64,000 bases of DNA from Collinsella sp. (GTDB lineage Bacteria; Actinomycetota; Coriobacteriia; Coriobacteriales; Coriobacteriaceae): positions 30,887 to 94,886 of the forward strand of contig JAGZUC010000005.1 of assembly GCA_018380195.1 (NCBI GenBank), in the 5' to 3' direction. Positions 1 through 10,318 of this stretch are shown one piece after another. The notes under the pieces are model-generated. The model did not search any database. It saw nothing but the letters and a program-made list of their open reading frames with translations, and was not told the DNA's origin. The position numbers were made by a program, and so were the translations under genes. The stretch's first letter is position 1, and each line of letters starts with the position of its first letter.

Positions 1-178
1 GCGCATAACTCGAAATCATGCCCTGCGCATAGCCGCGCGGAGGCATCGATGCAAAATTGCCATTCTCGAAAAACTCGATGATCTGCGGCCTGATTTTGAT
101 GGTGTTGGCGACCTGCTGAATGGAAAGGCCCATTCGGCGACGCTGCTCGAGCAGCATGTCACCAAAGCGTGCAGCCAT
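1..178 (-). CDS. RodZ-like helix-turn-helix protein, 5' part only
   Basis: Only the first 59 codons are inside the window; the gene runs off the left edge. The visible segment is an N-terminal helix-turn-helix of the HTH_25 type found in RodZ/YmfM cytoskeleton-associated proteins: an L-x-x-x-R-R-x-x-G-L-S-I-x-Q-V-A start, then K-I-R-P-Q-I-I-E-F-F-E-N-G-N-F and P-P-R-G-Y-A-Q-G, close to the family pattern of a short HTH followed by P-x-x-Y-x-x-G-F. Its ATG overlaps the ftsK stop (TGATG), so it is translationally coupled. A RodZ-like gene just downstream of ftsK/spoIIIE is a common Gram-positive arrangement. The transmembrane and C-terminal parts that would confirm RodZ are not visible. Confidence 0.75.
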   Translation of the reverse strand, partial: MAARFGDMLLEQRRRMGLSIQQVANTIKIRPQIIEFFENGNFASMPPRGYAQGMISSYA

Positions 179-2958
179 CAGAATCCTCCAAACTCACGAT
201 CTTCACGTGCCATCTCGGCGTCGACGGATTCCAGCGCGGCAAGGCCTTCTTCATCCAGCAGGACCTCGCGCGGCTTGGAACCGTCGGGCGGACCGACGAC
301 ACCCTTTTCTTCCAGCATGTCCATAATACGCCCGGCGCGCGCATAGCCAACCTTCAGGCGGCGCTGCAGGCCAGATGTGGAGCCCAGCTGCGATTCCACC
401 ACAATATGAGCGGCTTCCCAAATAAGCGGATCGTCGTCCTGAGGCTCGGCAACGCCGATACGAACGATGCCGCCGCCACCTGCCATGGACATGGAGGCAG
501 GTGCCACAGCCGACAGGATCTCCTCATGGTAGTCGGGCTCACTTTGCGACTTAACGAACTCGACAATCTCGTTGATCTCGTCATCCGAAACAAAACAGCC
601 CTGGATACGACGGGGCTTGCCCCAGTCGACCTTTGAGAACAGCATGTCACCCAAGCCGGTGAGCTTTTCGGCACCCATCTGGTCGATGATGACGCGGGAG
701 TCGATGCCCGTTGCGACGTTGAAGGCGATACGGTTGGTAATGTTTGCCTTGATGAGACCCGTCACCACGTTAGAGCTCGGACGCTGAGTCGCCACGATAA
801 GGTGGATACCGGCGGCACGGCCCAGCTGGGCGATACGCACAATCGACGCCTCGACATCCTTGCCGGCAACCATCATCAGGTCCGAGAGCTCGTCGATGAT
901 GATGACCAGGTAGGGCATCTTTTGCGGCGGGTTATCGTAATGCTCAAACTCGCCGGCGGCCTGCTTTTCGTTATAGGTCGAGATCTTGCGCACGTTCAGG
1001 CGCTCGAAGACCTTCAGGCGGCGCTCCATCTCGGACACCGCCCACTGCAAGGCACTCGCGGCCTGCTTGGGCTCGGTCACTACGGGCACGTAAAGATGCG
1101 GCAGGCCGTTATAGCCTGCGAGCTCGACGCGCTTGGGATCGACCATGATCAAGCGAACGTCCTCGGGAAGGGCGCGCATGAGCAGAGTCGTGATGATGGA
1201 GTTGATCATGACCGACTTACCGGAACCCGTGGTACCGGCGATCAGCAGGTGGGGCATCTTAGCGAGGTCGGCGACGACCGGCGTGCCCTCTGCATCGCGG
1301 CCGATAGCAAGCTCGAGCGGACCGCCCTTAACATAGGGCAACACGTCGCCCAAGTTGACGTTCTGACGCTTGCGATTGGGAATCTCGATACCCACGAGCG
1401 AGGTGCCGGGAATCGGCGCAAAGATACGCACGGACTGTGCAGCAAGCGACAGTGCGATGTCGTCCTCAAGGCTCGAAATCTTGCTCACGCGCTCGCCCTC
1501 GCCGGGCTGCAGCTTAAAGGTCGTCACCGTGGGACCGGCAATCCAGCCGACGACGCGAGCGCTACGGCCAAACTCAAGCAGCGTGGACTGCAACGACTCG
1601 GCAGTCTGTTCCAGCTCCTTGTCCGAAGACGCGGCAGAAGCGGACTGAGGGTTTGCATGCAGGATTTCGAGCGGCGGAAGCTTAAGGCCGTCCTCTTCTT
1701 CGCCCTCGTTATCCGCGGGGGCATTGTCCGCTCCCCCATCGCTCGAAGTAGACGCCTCGGCAGCGCTCGCAACAGACGCATCGGCAACCTTGGGATGCTT
1801 GAGGAAATCAGGAATTTGAGGGGCGGCCGAGACGGGATTCACGGCAAACGGCGGCTCGGACTCGTCGACCTTGTCCGGATCGTCCTCCATCGAAAGCTGG
1901 CCGGTCACCTGGCCGCGCCTGGCATGGCGACGCGGCAGCAAGGTCGTCTTGGCAGTCTCGATCGGAGCCTCGTCGTCCTCGTCATCGCCCTCGGTAAGCT
2001 CAATCTCGCTCTCGGACCAAGACGGGTCGGGTTCACTCGTATTGAGCTTGGGAGCCGTCTTGCTCTTCTTGGCATGACGGCGCGGCAGCAGCGTCGTCTT
2101 GGCGCGCTCGGCCTCCACGGCATCGGACACGTCGACAAACGGATCCTCGTCCTCGTCGTCATCGTCCAAAACCGGGTCCACATCGTTGCCCATGACCGTG
2201 GTCACGGCAGCATCGGAGCCCTTTTGACGAAGAATGCTCAGGTGAGGACGGGCAACGCCGGGCACCGACAGGGCCTCATCGTCACCCCACGGACTCGCGT
2301 TAACATCGGCACGACGGCGCTCGGCAAAATCAGCCGCGCGGTCGCGAGCAGAGCGCAAAACGCCGCCCACCGAAAAGCCGATGATGACCAGGCCCACGAC
2401 GACAAGGCCCAACAGGACCACCATCGCGATAGGCTTACCCAGGGCATTCTGCAGCGCACTCGCAATAAACGCACCAATGTAGCCACCCGAGGCGGACAGA
2501 TTTTGCGGCGTGAACATAAGGTCGCACGAGTCGCTCGTACCTGGCACCATCAACGAAAGAATGGAGACGACGGCGATAAAGACCACGGCGCCGCCCGCAA
2601 CAGAGCGCGCGTTGAGCGGCGAGTCCTCGCCTAAAAAGAGCGTGGCGGCAAACAGCAAAATGACGATCGGCAGCACGTAGGCGCCCAGACCAAAGCCCAA
2701 GTGGTAGAAACCGGCAACCGCAGCCGTAACGGGCGCAGTCGCCGGCGAAATCACGGCAATAAAGGACGCAATCGCCAAGACGGCAATGACCACGCCGGCG
2801 ATATCGCGGTTGGCCGAGGGCTCGACCAAGGGCTCGAAATCATCGAACTCGGACTCGTGACCCTTATTGGCACGCAGATGGGAACCGACACCCTTAGCAG
2901 ATGCCGGTTGGTTGTTGGCCTTATTGCCTTTGGCGTTTTGTGCAGATCCGCGCGCCAA
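178..2958 (-). CDS. ftsK: FtsK/SpoIIIE DNA translocase
   Basis: This 926-residue protein pumps chromosomal DNA through the closing division septum. Hydrophobic segments lie at about residues 53-72, 76-107, 121-140 and 158-198 and form the membrane anchor. A long acidic, low-complexity linker spans about 205-440. The motor follows, with Walker A GTTGSGKS at 575-582 and Walker B ending IIIDELSD near 700. A C-terminal winged-helix gamma domain contains Q-R-R-L-K-V-G-Y-A-R-A. The start is TTG at 2958, two bases after the rnj stop, with GGAGG upstream inside the end of rnj. The linker carries a duplicated 11-residue motif (residues 286-296 and 336-346). Family assignment is secure; the role of the linker motif is unknown. 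Confidence 0.97.
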   Translation of the reverse strand: MARGSAQNAKGNKANNQPASAKGVGSHLRANKGHESEFDDFEPLVEPSANRDIAGVVIAVLAIASFIAVISPATAPVTAAVAGFYHLGFGLGAYVLPIVILLFAATLFLGEDSPLNARSVAGGAVVFIAVVSILSLMVPGTSDSCDLMFTPQNLSASGGYIGAFIASALQNALGKPIAMVVLLGLVVVGLVIIGFSVGGVLRSARDRAADFAERRRADVNASPWGDDEALSVPGVARPHLSILRQKGSDAAVTTVMGNDVDPVLDDDDEDEDPFVDVSDAVEAERAKTTLLPRRHAKKSKTAPKLNTSEPDPSWSESEIELTEGDDEDDEAPIETAKTTLLPRRHARRGQVTGQLSMEDDPDKVDESEPPFAVNPVSAAPQIPDFLKHPKVADASVASAAEASTSSDGGADNAPADNEGEEEDGLKLPPLEILHANPQSASAASSDKELEQTAESLQSTLLEFGRSARVVGWIAGPTVTTFKLQPGEGERVSKISSLEDDIALSLAAQSVRIFAPIPGTSLVGIEIPNRKRQNVNLGDVLPYVKGGPLELAIGRDAEGTPVVADLAKMPHLLIAGTTGSGKSVMINSIITTLLMRALPEDVRLIMVDPKRVELAGYNGLPHLYVPVVTEPKQAASALQWAVSEMERRLKVFERLNVRKISTYNEKQAAGEFEHYDNPPQKMPYLVIIIDELSDLMMVAGKDVEASIVRIAQLGRAAGIHLIVATQRPSSNVVTGLIKANITNRIAFNVATGIDSRVIIDQMGAEKLTGLGDMLFSKVDWGKPRRIQGCFVSDDEINEIVEFVKSQSEPDYHEEILSAVAPASMSMAGGGGIVRIGVAEPQDDDPLIWEAAHIVVESQLGSTSGLQRRLKVGYARAGRIMDMLEEKGVVGPPDGSKPREVLLDEEGLAALESVDAEMAREDREFGGF

Positions 2959-2959
2959 A

Positions 2960-4630
2960 CTAAACCTCCATGACGACCGGGATGATCATCGGACGAGTGC
3001 GCGTACGGCTCCAGATAAAGTTGGAGAGCGAGTCGCGCACGGCCTTGCGAATGGCATCGGAACCGCTGCTGGTAAAGCTAAACTTACCCTTCTCGATCGT
3101 CTTCATAATAGACGCGGAGGCATCCTCGGAGAACTGGTCGTCGATGGCAAACGAGACGCCGCGGCCCGAGAACTCGATGGCCTCGATCTTCTTGTGCTTG
3201 AGCGAGACGATGGCAACAGCGGTAACCATACCGTCGTTGGCGAGCTTCTGGCGATCGCGCAAGACGATGGGGTCGGTATCGCCGATACGCAGGCCGTCGA
3301 CGTAGACGACGCCGGACTCGACGGGCGTACCGCGCTTGACGATACCGCCGCGCATCTCGAGCGTGTCGCCGTTATCGAGGATAAAGATGTGATCATCCTT
3401 GATGCCCATCTTACGAGCAAGCTGGGCATGGGCACGCAGATGCACGGCCTCGCCGTGAACCGGCATAAAGTAGGTGGGCTTGGCCATGGCCATCAGGAGC
3501 TTGAGTTCCTCCTGGCTACCGTGACCGGAGACGTGAACGAGAGCGCGGTTCTTATCCCACACGTCGCAACCGAGCTTGGCCAGGCTGTTGACGACCTGCT
3601 GGACGGCTTTCTCATTGCCGGGAACAGGAGTTGCCGAGAGGATAACGGTATCGCCCTCGTGGATGGAGAGCGTCTTGTGCTCGCCATTGGCCATGCGGGA
3701 CAGGGCCGACAGCGGCTCGCCCTGCGAACCGGTGCACATGACGACAATCTTGTCGTCAGGCAGGTTATCAATGTCAAAGGCATCGATGATATCGGCGTCG
3801 TCGATGTTGAGGTAGCCAAGCTCGCGCGCCACGCGGGTGTTAGTGAACATGGAGCGACCGGTCACAACGACCTTACGGCCGCACTTGCGGGCGGCATCGC
3901 AGATCTGCTGCAAACGATGGATGTGGCTCGAGAACGACGCGACGAACACGCGACCCGGGGCGTTCTTGATGGCGTGCAGCAGGTTGGGACCAACCTCGGC
4001 CTCTGACTTGGTAAAGCCGGGAACCGTGGCATTGGTGGAGTCGGAAAGCAGTAGGTCGATGCCCTGCTTGGCAAAGCGGCTGATAGCGGCATAGTCGGGC
4101 GTAACGCCGTCGATGGGCGTCTGGTCGAGCTTAAAGTCGCCGGTGTGCATAACGGTACCCTGGTTAGTGCGAATGAACACGCCCAGAGCGCCGGGGATGG
4201 AGTGCGTCATCGAGAAGAAGTCGAGCGAGATGCCACCGAGATTGACATGGCTTCCGCCCTTGACCTCGCGGAACTTGGGCGCGCGGATTCGGAACTCAGA
4301 GAGCTTGCCCTCGATAAAGCCAAGCGTCAGCTTGCTCGAGAAGATGGGCACCTTGTTGTTGAGGTCCTGCAGCAGGTACGGAAGCGAACCGGTGTGGTCC
4401 TCGTGGCCGTGGGTGACGACGATACCGCGGAGCTTCTCCTCGTTCTCCAGAACATAGGTGTAGTCGGGAAGCACCAGGTCAATACCGGGCTGGGAATCGT
4501 CGGGGAACATGAGGCCAGCGTCAACGAGCACCATGTCGTCGCCGCATTCGAAGACCGTCATGTTCTTGCCGATGCCGTCAAGGCCGCCGAGCGGGATGAT
4601 CTTCAAGGGAGATGATTTTTTAGCTGCCAT
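2960..4630 (-). CDS. rnj: Ribonuclease J
   Basis: RNase J is a metallo-beta-lactamase/beta-CASP nuclease with 5'-3' exonuclease and endonuclease activity in mRNA decay and rRNA processing. The 556 residues match the usual family length. The metal-binding motif H-G-H-E-D-H-T-G sits near residue 75, with later ligands in M-H-T-G-D-F-K. The beta-CASP part contains V-C-T-G-S-Q-G-E-P, and P-V-H-G-E is near residue 375. The start is ATG 4630 behind AGAAAGGAAAC. It lies directly upstream of ftsK, ending one base before the ftsK start. With pnp next door, two mRNA-decay enzymes are clustered here. Whether it is RNase J1 or J2 cannot be told; only one copy is seen. Confidence 0.95.
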   Translation of the reverse strand: MAAKKSSPLKIIPLGGLDGIGKNMTVFECGDDMVLVDAGLMFPDDSQPGIDLVLPDYTYVLENEEKLRGIVVTHGHEDHTGSLPYLLQDLNNKVPIFSSKLTLGFIEGKLSEFRIRAPKFREVKGGSHVNLGGISLDFFSMTHSIPGALGVFIRTNQGTVMHTGDFKLDQTPIDGVTPDYAAISRFAKQGIDLLLSDSTNATVPGFTKSEAEVGPNLLHAIKNAPGRVFVASFSSHIHRLQQICDAARKCGRKVVVTGRSMFTNTRVARELGYLNIDDADIIDAFDIDNLPDDKIVVMCTGSQGEPLSALSRMANGEHKTLSIHEGDTVILSATPVPGNEKAVQQVVNSLAKLGCDVWDKNRALVHVSGHGSQEELKLLMAMAKPTYFMPVHGEAVHLRAHAQLARKMGIKDDHIFILDNGDTLEMRGGIVKRGTPVESGVVYVDGLRIGDTDPIVLRDRQKLANDGMVTAVAIVSLKHKKIEAIEFSGRGVSFAIDDQFSEDASASIMKTIEKGKFSFTSSGSDAIRKAVRDSLSNFIWSRTRTRPMIIPVVMEV

Positions 4631-4826
4631 AGGTTAGTGTTGTTTCCTTTCTTCGAAACGGGTCTGAAACAACCGACGGGGCGCTTCTGGCAAACCGACC
4701 GCCGGGAACGTACAAACATGCATCACAGAGTCGATGCAATAACCACAGTATGATACCCATTTGCACAACAACAGACCACCCATGCATCAAAGCCCCATCT
4801 GAACCTGTGTATCCCGCCGGTCAGGG

Positions 4827-4951
4827 CTCAGCGGCCCCGGCACGGGCTAAGTTTCCTGCTCTACAGTCCTGCGCAAGACGGAAAGCACATTAAGTGCTTT
4901 CCTTTGCGTGCGGAACTCGCGATAAACTTAGCCCGTGCCGGGCCCGCTGAG
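4827..4951 (+). repeat. Structured hairpin element, copy 1
   Basis: Outer arms 4827-4851 and 4927-4951 pair over 25 bases with one mismatch. Between them is a 75-base core (4852-4926). It begins TTTCCTGCTCTACAG, contains an apical stem (GGAAAGCAC at 4880-4888 with GTGCTTTCC at 4894-4902) and ends GTGCGGAACTCGCGATAAA. The same core occurs in copy 2 on the other strand. Function is unknown; a non-coding RNA, a mobile hairpin or a protein-binding structure are all possible. Confidence 0.85.
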
Positions 4952-4958
4952 ACCAGAC

Positions 4959-4990
4959 CTGACAAAAAGGGACAAGTTTATTTTGGTCAG
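4959..4990. repeat. Small hairpin between the two large elements
   Basis: CTGAC followed by an A run at 4959-4968 pairs with TTTT(G)GTCAG at 4981-4990, leaving a loop containing GGGACAAG. It is A+T-rich compared with the flanking hairpins. The 11-mer ATTTTGGTCAG in its right arm recurs at 58174-58184 beside another long inverted repeat. No function can be assigned. Confidence 0.5.
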
Positions 4991-5087
4991 TTTTATCTGG
5001 GGCAATGGCGCACATGCGATTATCTAAAGATCTGAATTCAGATAACTGAATAGACTGTCTGACAAAATCGCAACCCACACCTACCAG

Positions 5088-5234
5088 CCCTTTTGCTATT
5101 CCCGGCGGGGGCCGCGGATAAAGTTTATCGCGAGTTCCGCACGAACAGGAGGCCACTTAATGTGGCCTCCGTCGTGAGCAGGACTGTAGAGCAGGAAACT
5201 TTATCCGCGGACCCCGCCGGGAATAGCAAAAGGG
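5088..5234 (-). repeat. Structured hairpin element, copy 2
   Basis: Outer arms 5088-5123 and 5199-5234 pair over 36 bases with one mismatch. The 75-base core (5124-5198), read on the minus strand, matches copy 1 at 65 of 75 positions. Both single-stranded blocks (first 21 and last 19 bases) are identical. The apical stem has three compensatory pair changes (AAAGC/GCTTT becomes AGGCC/GGCCT). The outer arms are unrelated to those of copy 1 except for the innermost three pairs. The right arm runs into the tail of the pnp terminator. Confidence 0.85.
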
Positions 5235-5256
5235 CGACCCCTGTACGGAGTCGCCC
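5228..5256 (-). terminator. pnp intrinsic terminator
   Basis: On the minus strand GGGCGAC (5250-5256) pairs with GTCGCCC (5232-5238), followed by TTTT at 5228-5231. It lies 25 bases after the pnp stop. Its T tract is inside the outer arm of hairpin copy 2, so the two structures compete for the same bases. Confidence 0.8.
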
Positions 5257-5281
5257 TTGTTGAGCTGCTTATGTTTAGCTG

Positions 5282-7519
<2,238 letters not shown>

Positions 7520-7622
7520 TGTTCTCCTTTACCCCACAGGCCCCTTGCCTGCGGGCTTCTCATGTGACGCGGGCCCCCTGCCCCCGCCACGCTGTAGAGC
7601 GTGATTGTTCACGCCCTTACAC

Positions 7623-7654
7623 AAAAAGAGCGCCCCGCTGCGCAGGACGCTCTT
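7623..7654 (-). terminator. rpsO intrinsic terminator
   Basis: On the minus strand AAGAGCG (7648-7654) pairs with CGCTCTT (7626-7632) around a G+C-rich loop, then runs into a T tract at 7623-7627. It is 16 bases past the rpsO stop and upstream of pnp. Confidence 0.85.
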
Positions 7655-7669
7655 AGCATGTACAAATCC

Positions 7670-7948
7670 TTACTGGATGTTGTCGCGGATGCCCAGAGCC
7701 TTGATGAGCTCACGGTACTCGACGATGTCGTTCTTCTTGATGTAGGAGAGAAGACGACGACGACGGCCGACGAGCATGAGCAGGCCACGACGGGTGTGGA
7801 AGTCCTTCTGGTGGGACTTCATGTGCTCGGTCAGCTCCTTGATGCGCTCGGACAGGATGGCGACCTGAACCTTGGGGTTACCGGTATCGACCGGGGAGTT
7901 ACCGAACTGGGCGGTCAGCTCCGCCTTGCGCTCTTTGGAAACAGTCAT
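7670..7948 (-). CDS. rpsO: 30S ribosomal protein S15
   Basis: S15 is an early-binding small-subunit protein that recognises the central domain of 16S rRNA. The 92-residue product carries the family signature around D-T-G-N-P-K-V-Q-V-A-I-L-S-E-R-I, H-M-K-S-H-Q-K-D-F-H-T-R-R-G-L and R-R-R-L-L-S-Y-I-K. The reading frame is open further upstream, but ATG 7948 is chosen because AAAGGTG precedes it by seven bases and the product then has the family length. The 138 bases between recO and rpsO include TGG-TAACAT on the minus strand (8054-8062), a possible extended -10 promoter. Confidence 0.97.
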   Translation of the reverse strand: MTVSKERKAELTAQFGNSPVDTGNPKVQVAILSERIKELTEHMKSHQKDFHTRRGLLMLVGRRRRLLSYIKKNDIVEYRELIKALGIRDNIQ

Positions 7949-8086
7949 TGTTTCACCTTTCGTTTCGCGTCGCCCGGGGACGACTCTATTCGCCTCGGAC
8001 TGGGAAGTCGCCGGTGGAGCGAACATCCAAGGTCGAGGTACCAACAGGTCGGTATGTTACCACAAGCGACGCGCGCCTGCGCATCA

Positions 8087-8836
8087 TCACCGACCCAACA
8101 TGAATTCCATCGCACGGAGGCGCTGGTCGGTATGCGTCGCCGCCCACACATGCGAAAGCCCGAGCAAGAACGCCGCCGTATGCGGGTCAATTCGCTCGGC
8201 CAAAAGAGCATCGAACGTCATGGACATCAGGGCGCGCAGCCATGCGACCTCGCCGACCGATACCAACTCGGCGCCAGGCACGCTCGAGGCGCACGACCCG
8301 CACAAAAGCCCGCCGGCTTGGGCCGAGAAATGCGAGAGCATGGGATCGCCGCACGAGACGCAAGCCGAGAAATCGGGCCGGTAGCCAACGTGCGACAGCA
8401 GCTTAAAGACAAACGCTGCCACGAGCAGGTCCATATGTGCCGAGTCGAGCCCGCTGCCAACAAGCGTGAGCGCCCGCTGCGTGATGGCAAAGGTAAACGG
8501 GTCCTCGGCGTCCTCGAACGAGCACACGCGCGCGACCTCGGCGATCGCGCTTGCGGCGCATGTCATCTCGTAATCGGGAGCAGCGCCGAGCGGCGCCTCC
8601 ATAAGCTCGGCCTGGGAAACCACGTCGAGCGACCGTCCATGCGCAAGCAGCATATCGACCGTACAGAACAGCTCGCAGCGCGCAGCCAGGCGTCCGCCGG
8701 GTTTGCGGGCGCCCTTTGCCACTGCACGAACCTGCCGTCCCCGCTCGTCAAGCATCGTCAAGATCAGGTCGGTCTCTTTGAGCTTCGTCTTGTCGAGGAC
8801 GAGCACCTTGGTGCGATATGTCCGGGAGCCTGCCAT
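8087..8836 (-). CDS. recO: DNA repair protein RecO
   Basis: RecO loads RecA onto SSB-coated DNA in the RecFOR pathway. The 249 residues give an N-terminal OB fold (about 1-80, with Y-R-T-K-V-L-V-L-D-K-T-K-L-K-E-T-D) and a helical domain. A zinc-finger-like segment has C-V-S-C-G-D near 162 and C-G-S-C near 180. Length and domain order fit the family. It follows era with a 15-base gap, a conserved order in many Firmicutes and Actinobacteria. Its ribosome binding site is weak (AAGGA about 12 bases before ATG), so coupling to era is likely. Confidence 0.93.
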   Translation of the reverse strand: MAGSRTYRTKVLVLDKTKLKETDLILTMLDERGRQVRAVAKGARKPGGRLAARCELFCTVDMLLAHGRSLDVVSQAELMEAPLGAAPDYEMTCAASAIAEVARVCSFEDAEDPFTFAITQRALTLVGSGLDSAHMDLLVAAFVFKLLSHVGYRPDFSACVSCGDPMLSHFSAQAGGLLCGSCASSVPGAELVSVGEVAWLRALMSMTFDALLAERIDPHTAAFLLGLSHVWAATHTDQRLRAMEFMLGR

Positions 8837-8851
8837 GCGCGCCGCGCGTCC

Positions 8852-9919
8852 TTAGTCCTCGGCGTTGTAGCCAAAGCGGCGAATCTGGGCCTCGTCGTCA
8901 CGCCAGCCGGCCTTGACCTTCACGTCCAGCTCCAAAAAGACCTGCGTGCCAAAGATGCGCTCAAGATCGCGACGGGCGTCGATACCGATATGTTTGATCA
9001 TCTCGCCGCCCTTACCGATGATGATGCCCTTTTGGCCCTCGCGCTCGACGTAAATGGTGGCGTGCACGCGCAGCACCTTCTTGGTCTGCTCGAGCGCATC
9101 GCAGATCACGCCAACGGAGTGCGGAATCTCATCACGGGTGCGGCGCAAGACCTTCTCGCGCACAAACTCGGCAACGAGCGTCTCATCGGAAGCGTCGGTA
9201 CCCATGTCCTCGGGGAACCAACGCGGACCCTCAGGCAAAAAGTGCGCAACGGTCTCGATAAACGCATCGACGTTGAAGTTCTTGACCGACGACGTCACGA
9301 TCTCGTCGTCATATTCCATGAGTTCGTGGGCTGCCTTAAGCTGCTCCATGACCTGTGTGGGGTCGGCCTCATCGGCCTTGGAGAGCACCAGGACCTTCTT
9401 GGAACGAGCGTTCTTGACGCGCTCGGCAACCCAGGCGTCTCCCCTGCCGATCGGTTTGGTGGCATCAATCAAAAACGCGACAACATCGACATCGTTCAGC
9501 TCGAACAACGCGCTCTTGTTGAGCTCGGATCCCAAGCCGTCCTTGGGCTTATGAATACCCGGGGTATCGACAAAGACCAGCTGGTAGCCGGGGCGGTTGA
9601 CGACGGCGCGCATGCGGCGGCGGGTCGTCTGGGCCACCGGCGAGGTGATGGCGACCTTTTTGCCATAGCAGGCATTAAGCAGCGTAGACTTGCCAGCGTT
9701 GGGACGACCGACCAGGGCCACAAAGCCGCTGCGGAAACCGGGCTCCACGTCACCAAAGCCCGCGAGGTTGTCGTCCTCGTCGCACAGGGCGTCGAGTTCC
9801 TCGTCGCTCATACCCTCAAACGGGTCGAACTCCTCGACATCCTCGAGCTCCTCGGTATCCACCGCGTCCAGGGACTCGTCGTCCAAAATCTCATCGGTAG
9901 GCTGCATATTGTCGGACAT
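8852..9919 (-). CDS. era: GTPase Era
   Basis: Era is a small GTPase that binds the 3' end of 16S rRNA during 30S assembly. The G1 motif G-R-P-N-A-G-K-S-T is near residue 72, the G3 motif D-T-P-G-I-H-K-P near 118, and K-A-D-E (G4) near 180. The C-terminal KH domain contains G-Q-K-G-I-I-I-G-K-G-G-E-M-I-K. At 355 residues it is about 55-60 longer than typical Era. The extra is an acidic N-terminal extension of about 65 residues rich in D, E and L. ATG 9919 has a good AAAGGGA site, so the extension is probably translated. Neighbours ybeY, phoH and dgkA are typical. Confidence 0.95.
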   Translation of the reverse strand: MSDNMQPTDEILDDESLDAVDTEELEDVEEFDPFEGMSDEELDALCDEDDNLAGFGDVEPGFRSGFVALVGRPNAGKSTLLNACYGKKVAITSPVAQTTRRRMRAVVNRPGYQLVFVDTPGIHKPKDGLGSELNKSALFELNDVDVVAFLIDATKPIGRGDAWVAERVKNARSKKVLVLSKADEADPTQVMEQLKAAHELMEYDDEIVTSSVKNFNVDAFIETVAHFLPEGPRWFPEDMGTDASDETLVAEFVREKVLRRTRDEIPHSVGVICDALEQTKKVLRVHATIYVEREGQKGIIIGKGGEMIKHIGIDARRDLERIFGTQVFLELDVKVKAGWRDDEAQIRRFGYNAED

Positions 9920-9931
9920 GGGAATCCCTTT

Positions 9932-10309
9932 CTAAATAAAGTCGAGCGCGTGGGCAAATACCAGTACGCCCACAATCGCGGCGGTGATGGAAAGAACGTA
10001 TACAGAGGCGGCGGCGATGTCCTTCGCACGCTTGGCCAGCGGATGGAGCTCCTGGGTCGCTAGGTCGACGATAGCCTCCATAGCGGTGTTGCACAGCTCG
10101 CCGTGAATCACCAGGCCACAACAGATGATAATCGTGGCCCACTCGGCAATGTCGAGCCCCACGATACAGCCGGCAATGACAGTGCACACGCCCGCCACGA
10201 GCATGACCTTAATGTTGCGCTCGGTCTTGACGGCGGTGACGAAGCCCTCCATGGCGTAGGAAAACGACTTTAAGAAGGACGGATGGTCCTTGTTCGATCC
10301 GGGAATCAT
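9932..10309 (-). CDS. dgkA: Diacylglycerol/undecaprenol kinase, DgkA family
   Basis: This 125-residue membrane kinase should phosphorylate undecaprenol or diacylglycerol; in Gram-positives the homologue acts mainly on undecaprenol. The N-terminal F-x-x-A-x-E-G pattern, hydrophobic helices at about 35-54, 57-75 and 100-122, and the signature G-E-L-C-N-T-A-M-E-A-I-V-D-L followed by A-K-R-A-K-D-I-A-A-A are all present. It sits between ybeY and era with short gaps. ATG 10309 has AGGAG seven bases upstream. Substrate choice cannot be read from sequence. Confidence 0.92.
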   Translation of the reverse strand: MIPGSNKDHPSFLKSFSYAMEGFVTAVKTERNIKVMLVAGVCTVIAGCIVGLDIAEWATIIICCGLVIHGELCNTAMEAIVDLATQELHPLAKRAKDIAAASVYVLSITAAIVGVLVFAHALDFI

Positions 10310-10318
10310 AGACGGCTC

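Larger units (their letters stand above)
4631..5281. other. 651-base intergenic region between rnj and pnp
   Basis: No gene is convincing here. The stretch is filled by two large related hairpins in inverted orientation (4827-4951 and 5088-5234), a smaller hairpin between them (4959-4990), and the pnp terminator (5228-5256). The rnj promoter must lie at its left end; TATCAT on the minus strand at 4750-4755 is a possible -10 box but no good -35 box accompanies it. Confidence 0.7.

Noticed and set aside
802..2634. Very long open frame antisense to ftsK (610 codons)
   Set aside because: It mirrors ftsK codon structure; high G+C makes antisense frames stay open. No ribosome binding site or recognisable domain.
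4890..5156. Short minus-strand frame of 88 codons between rnj and pnp
   Set aside because: It lies across the structured hairpins and has no ribosome binding site or conserved composition.
7601..10063. 820-codon plus-strand frame across rpsO, recO and era
   Set aside because: It is antisense to three conserved genes and has no start signal or domain.
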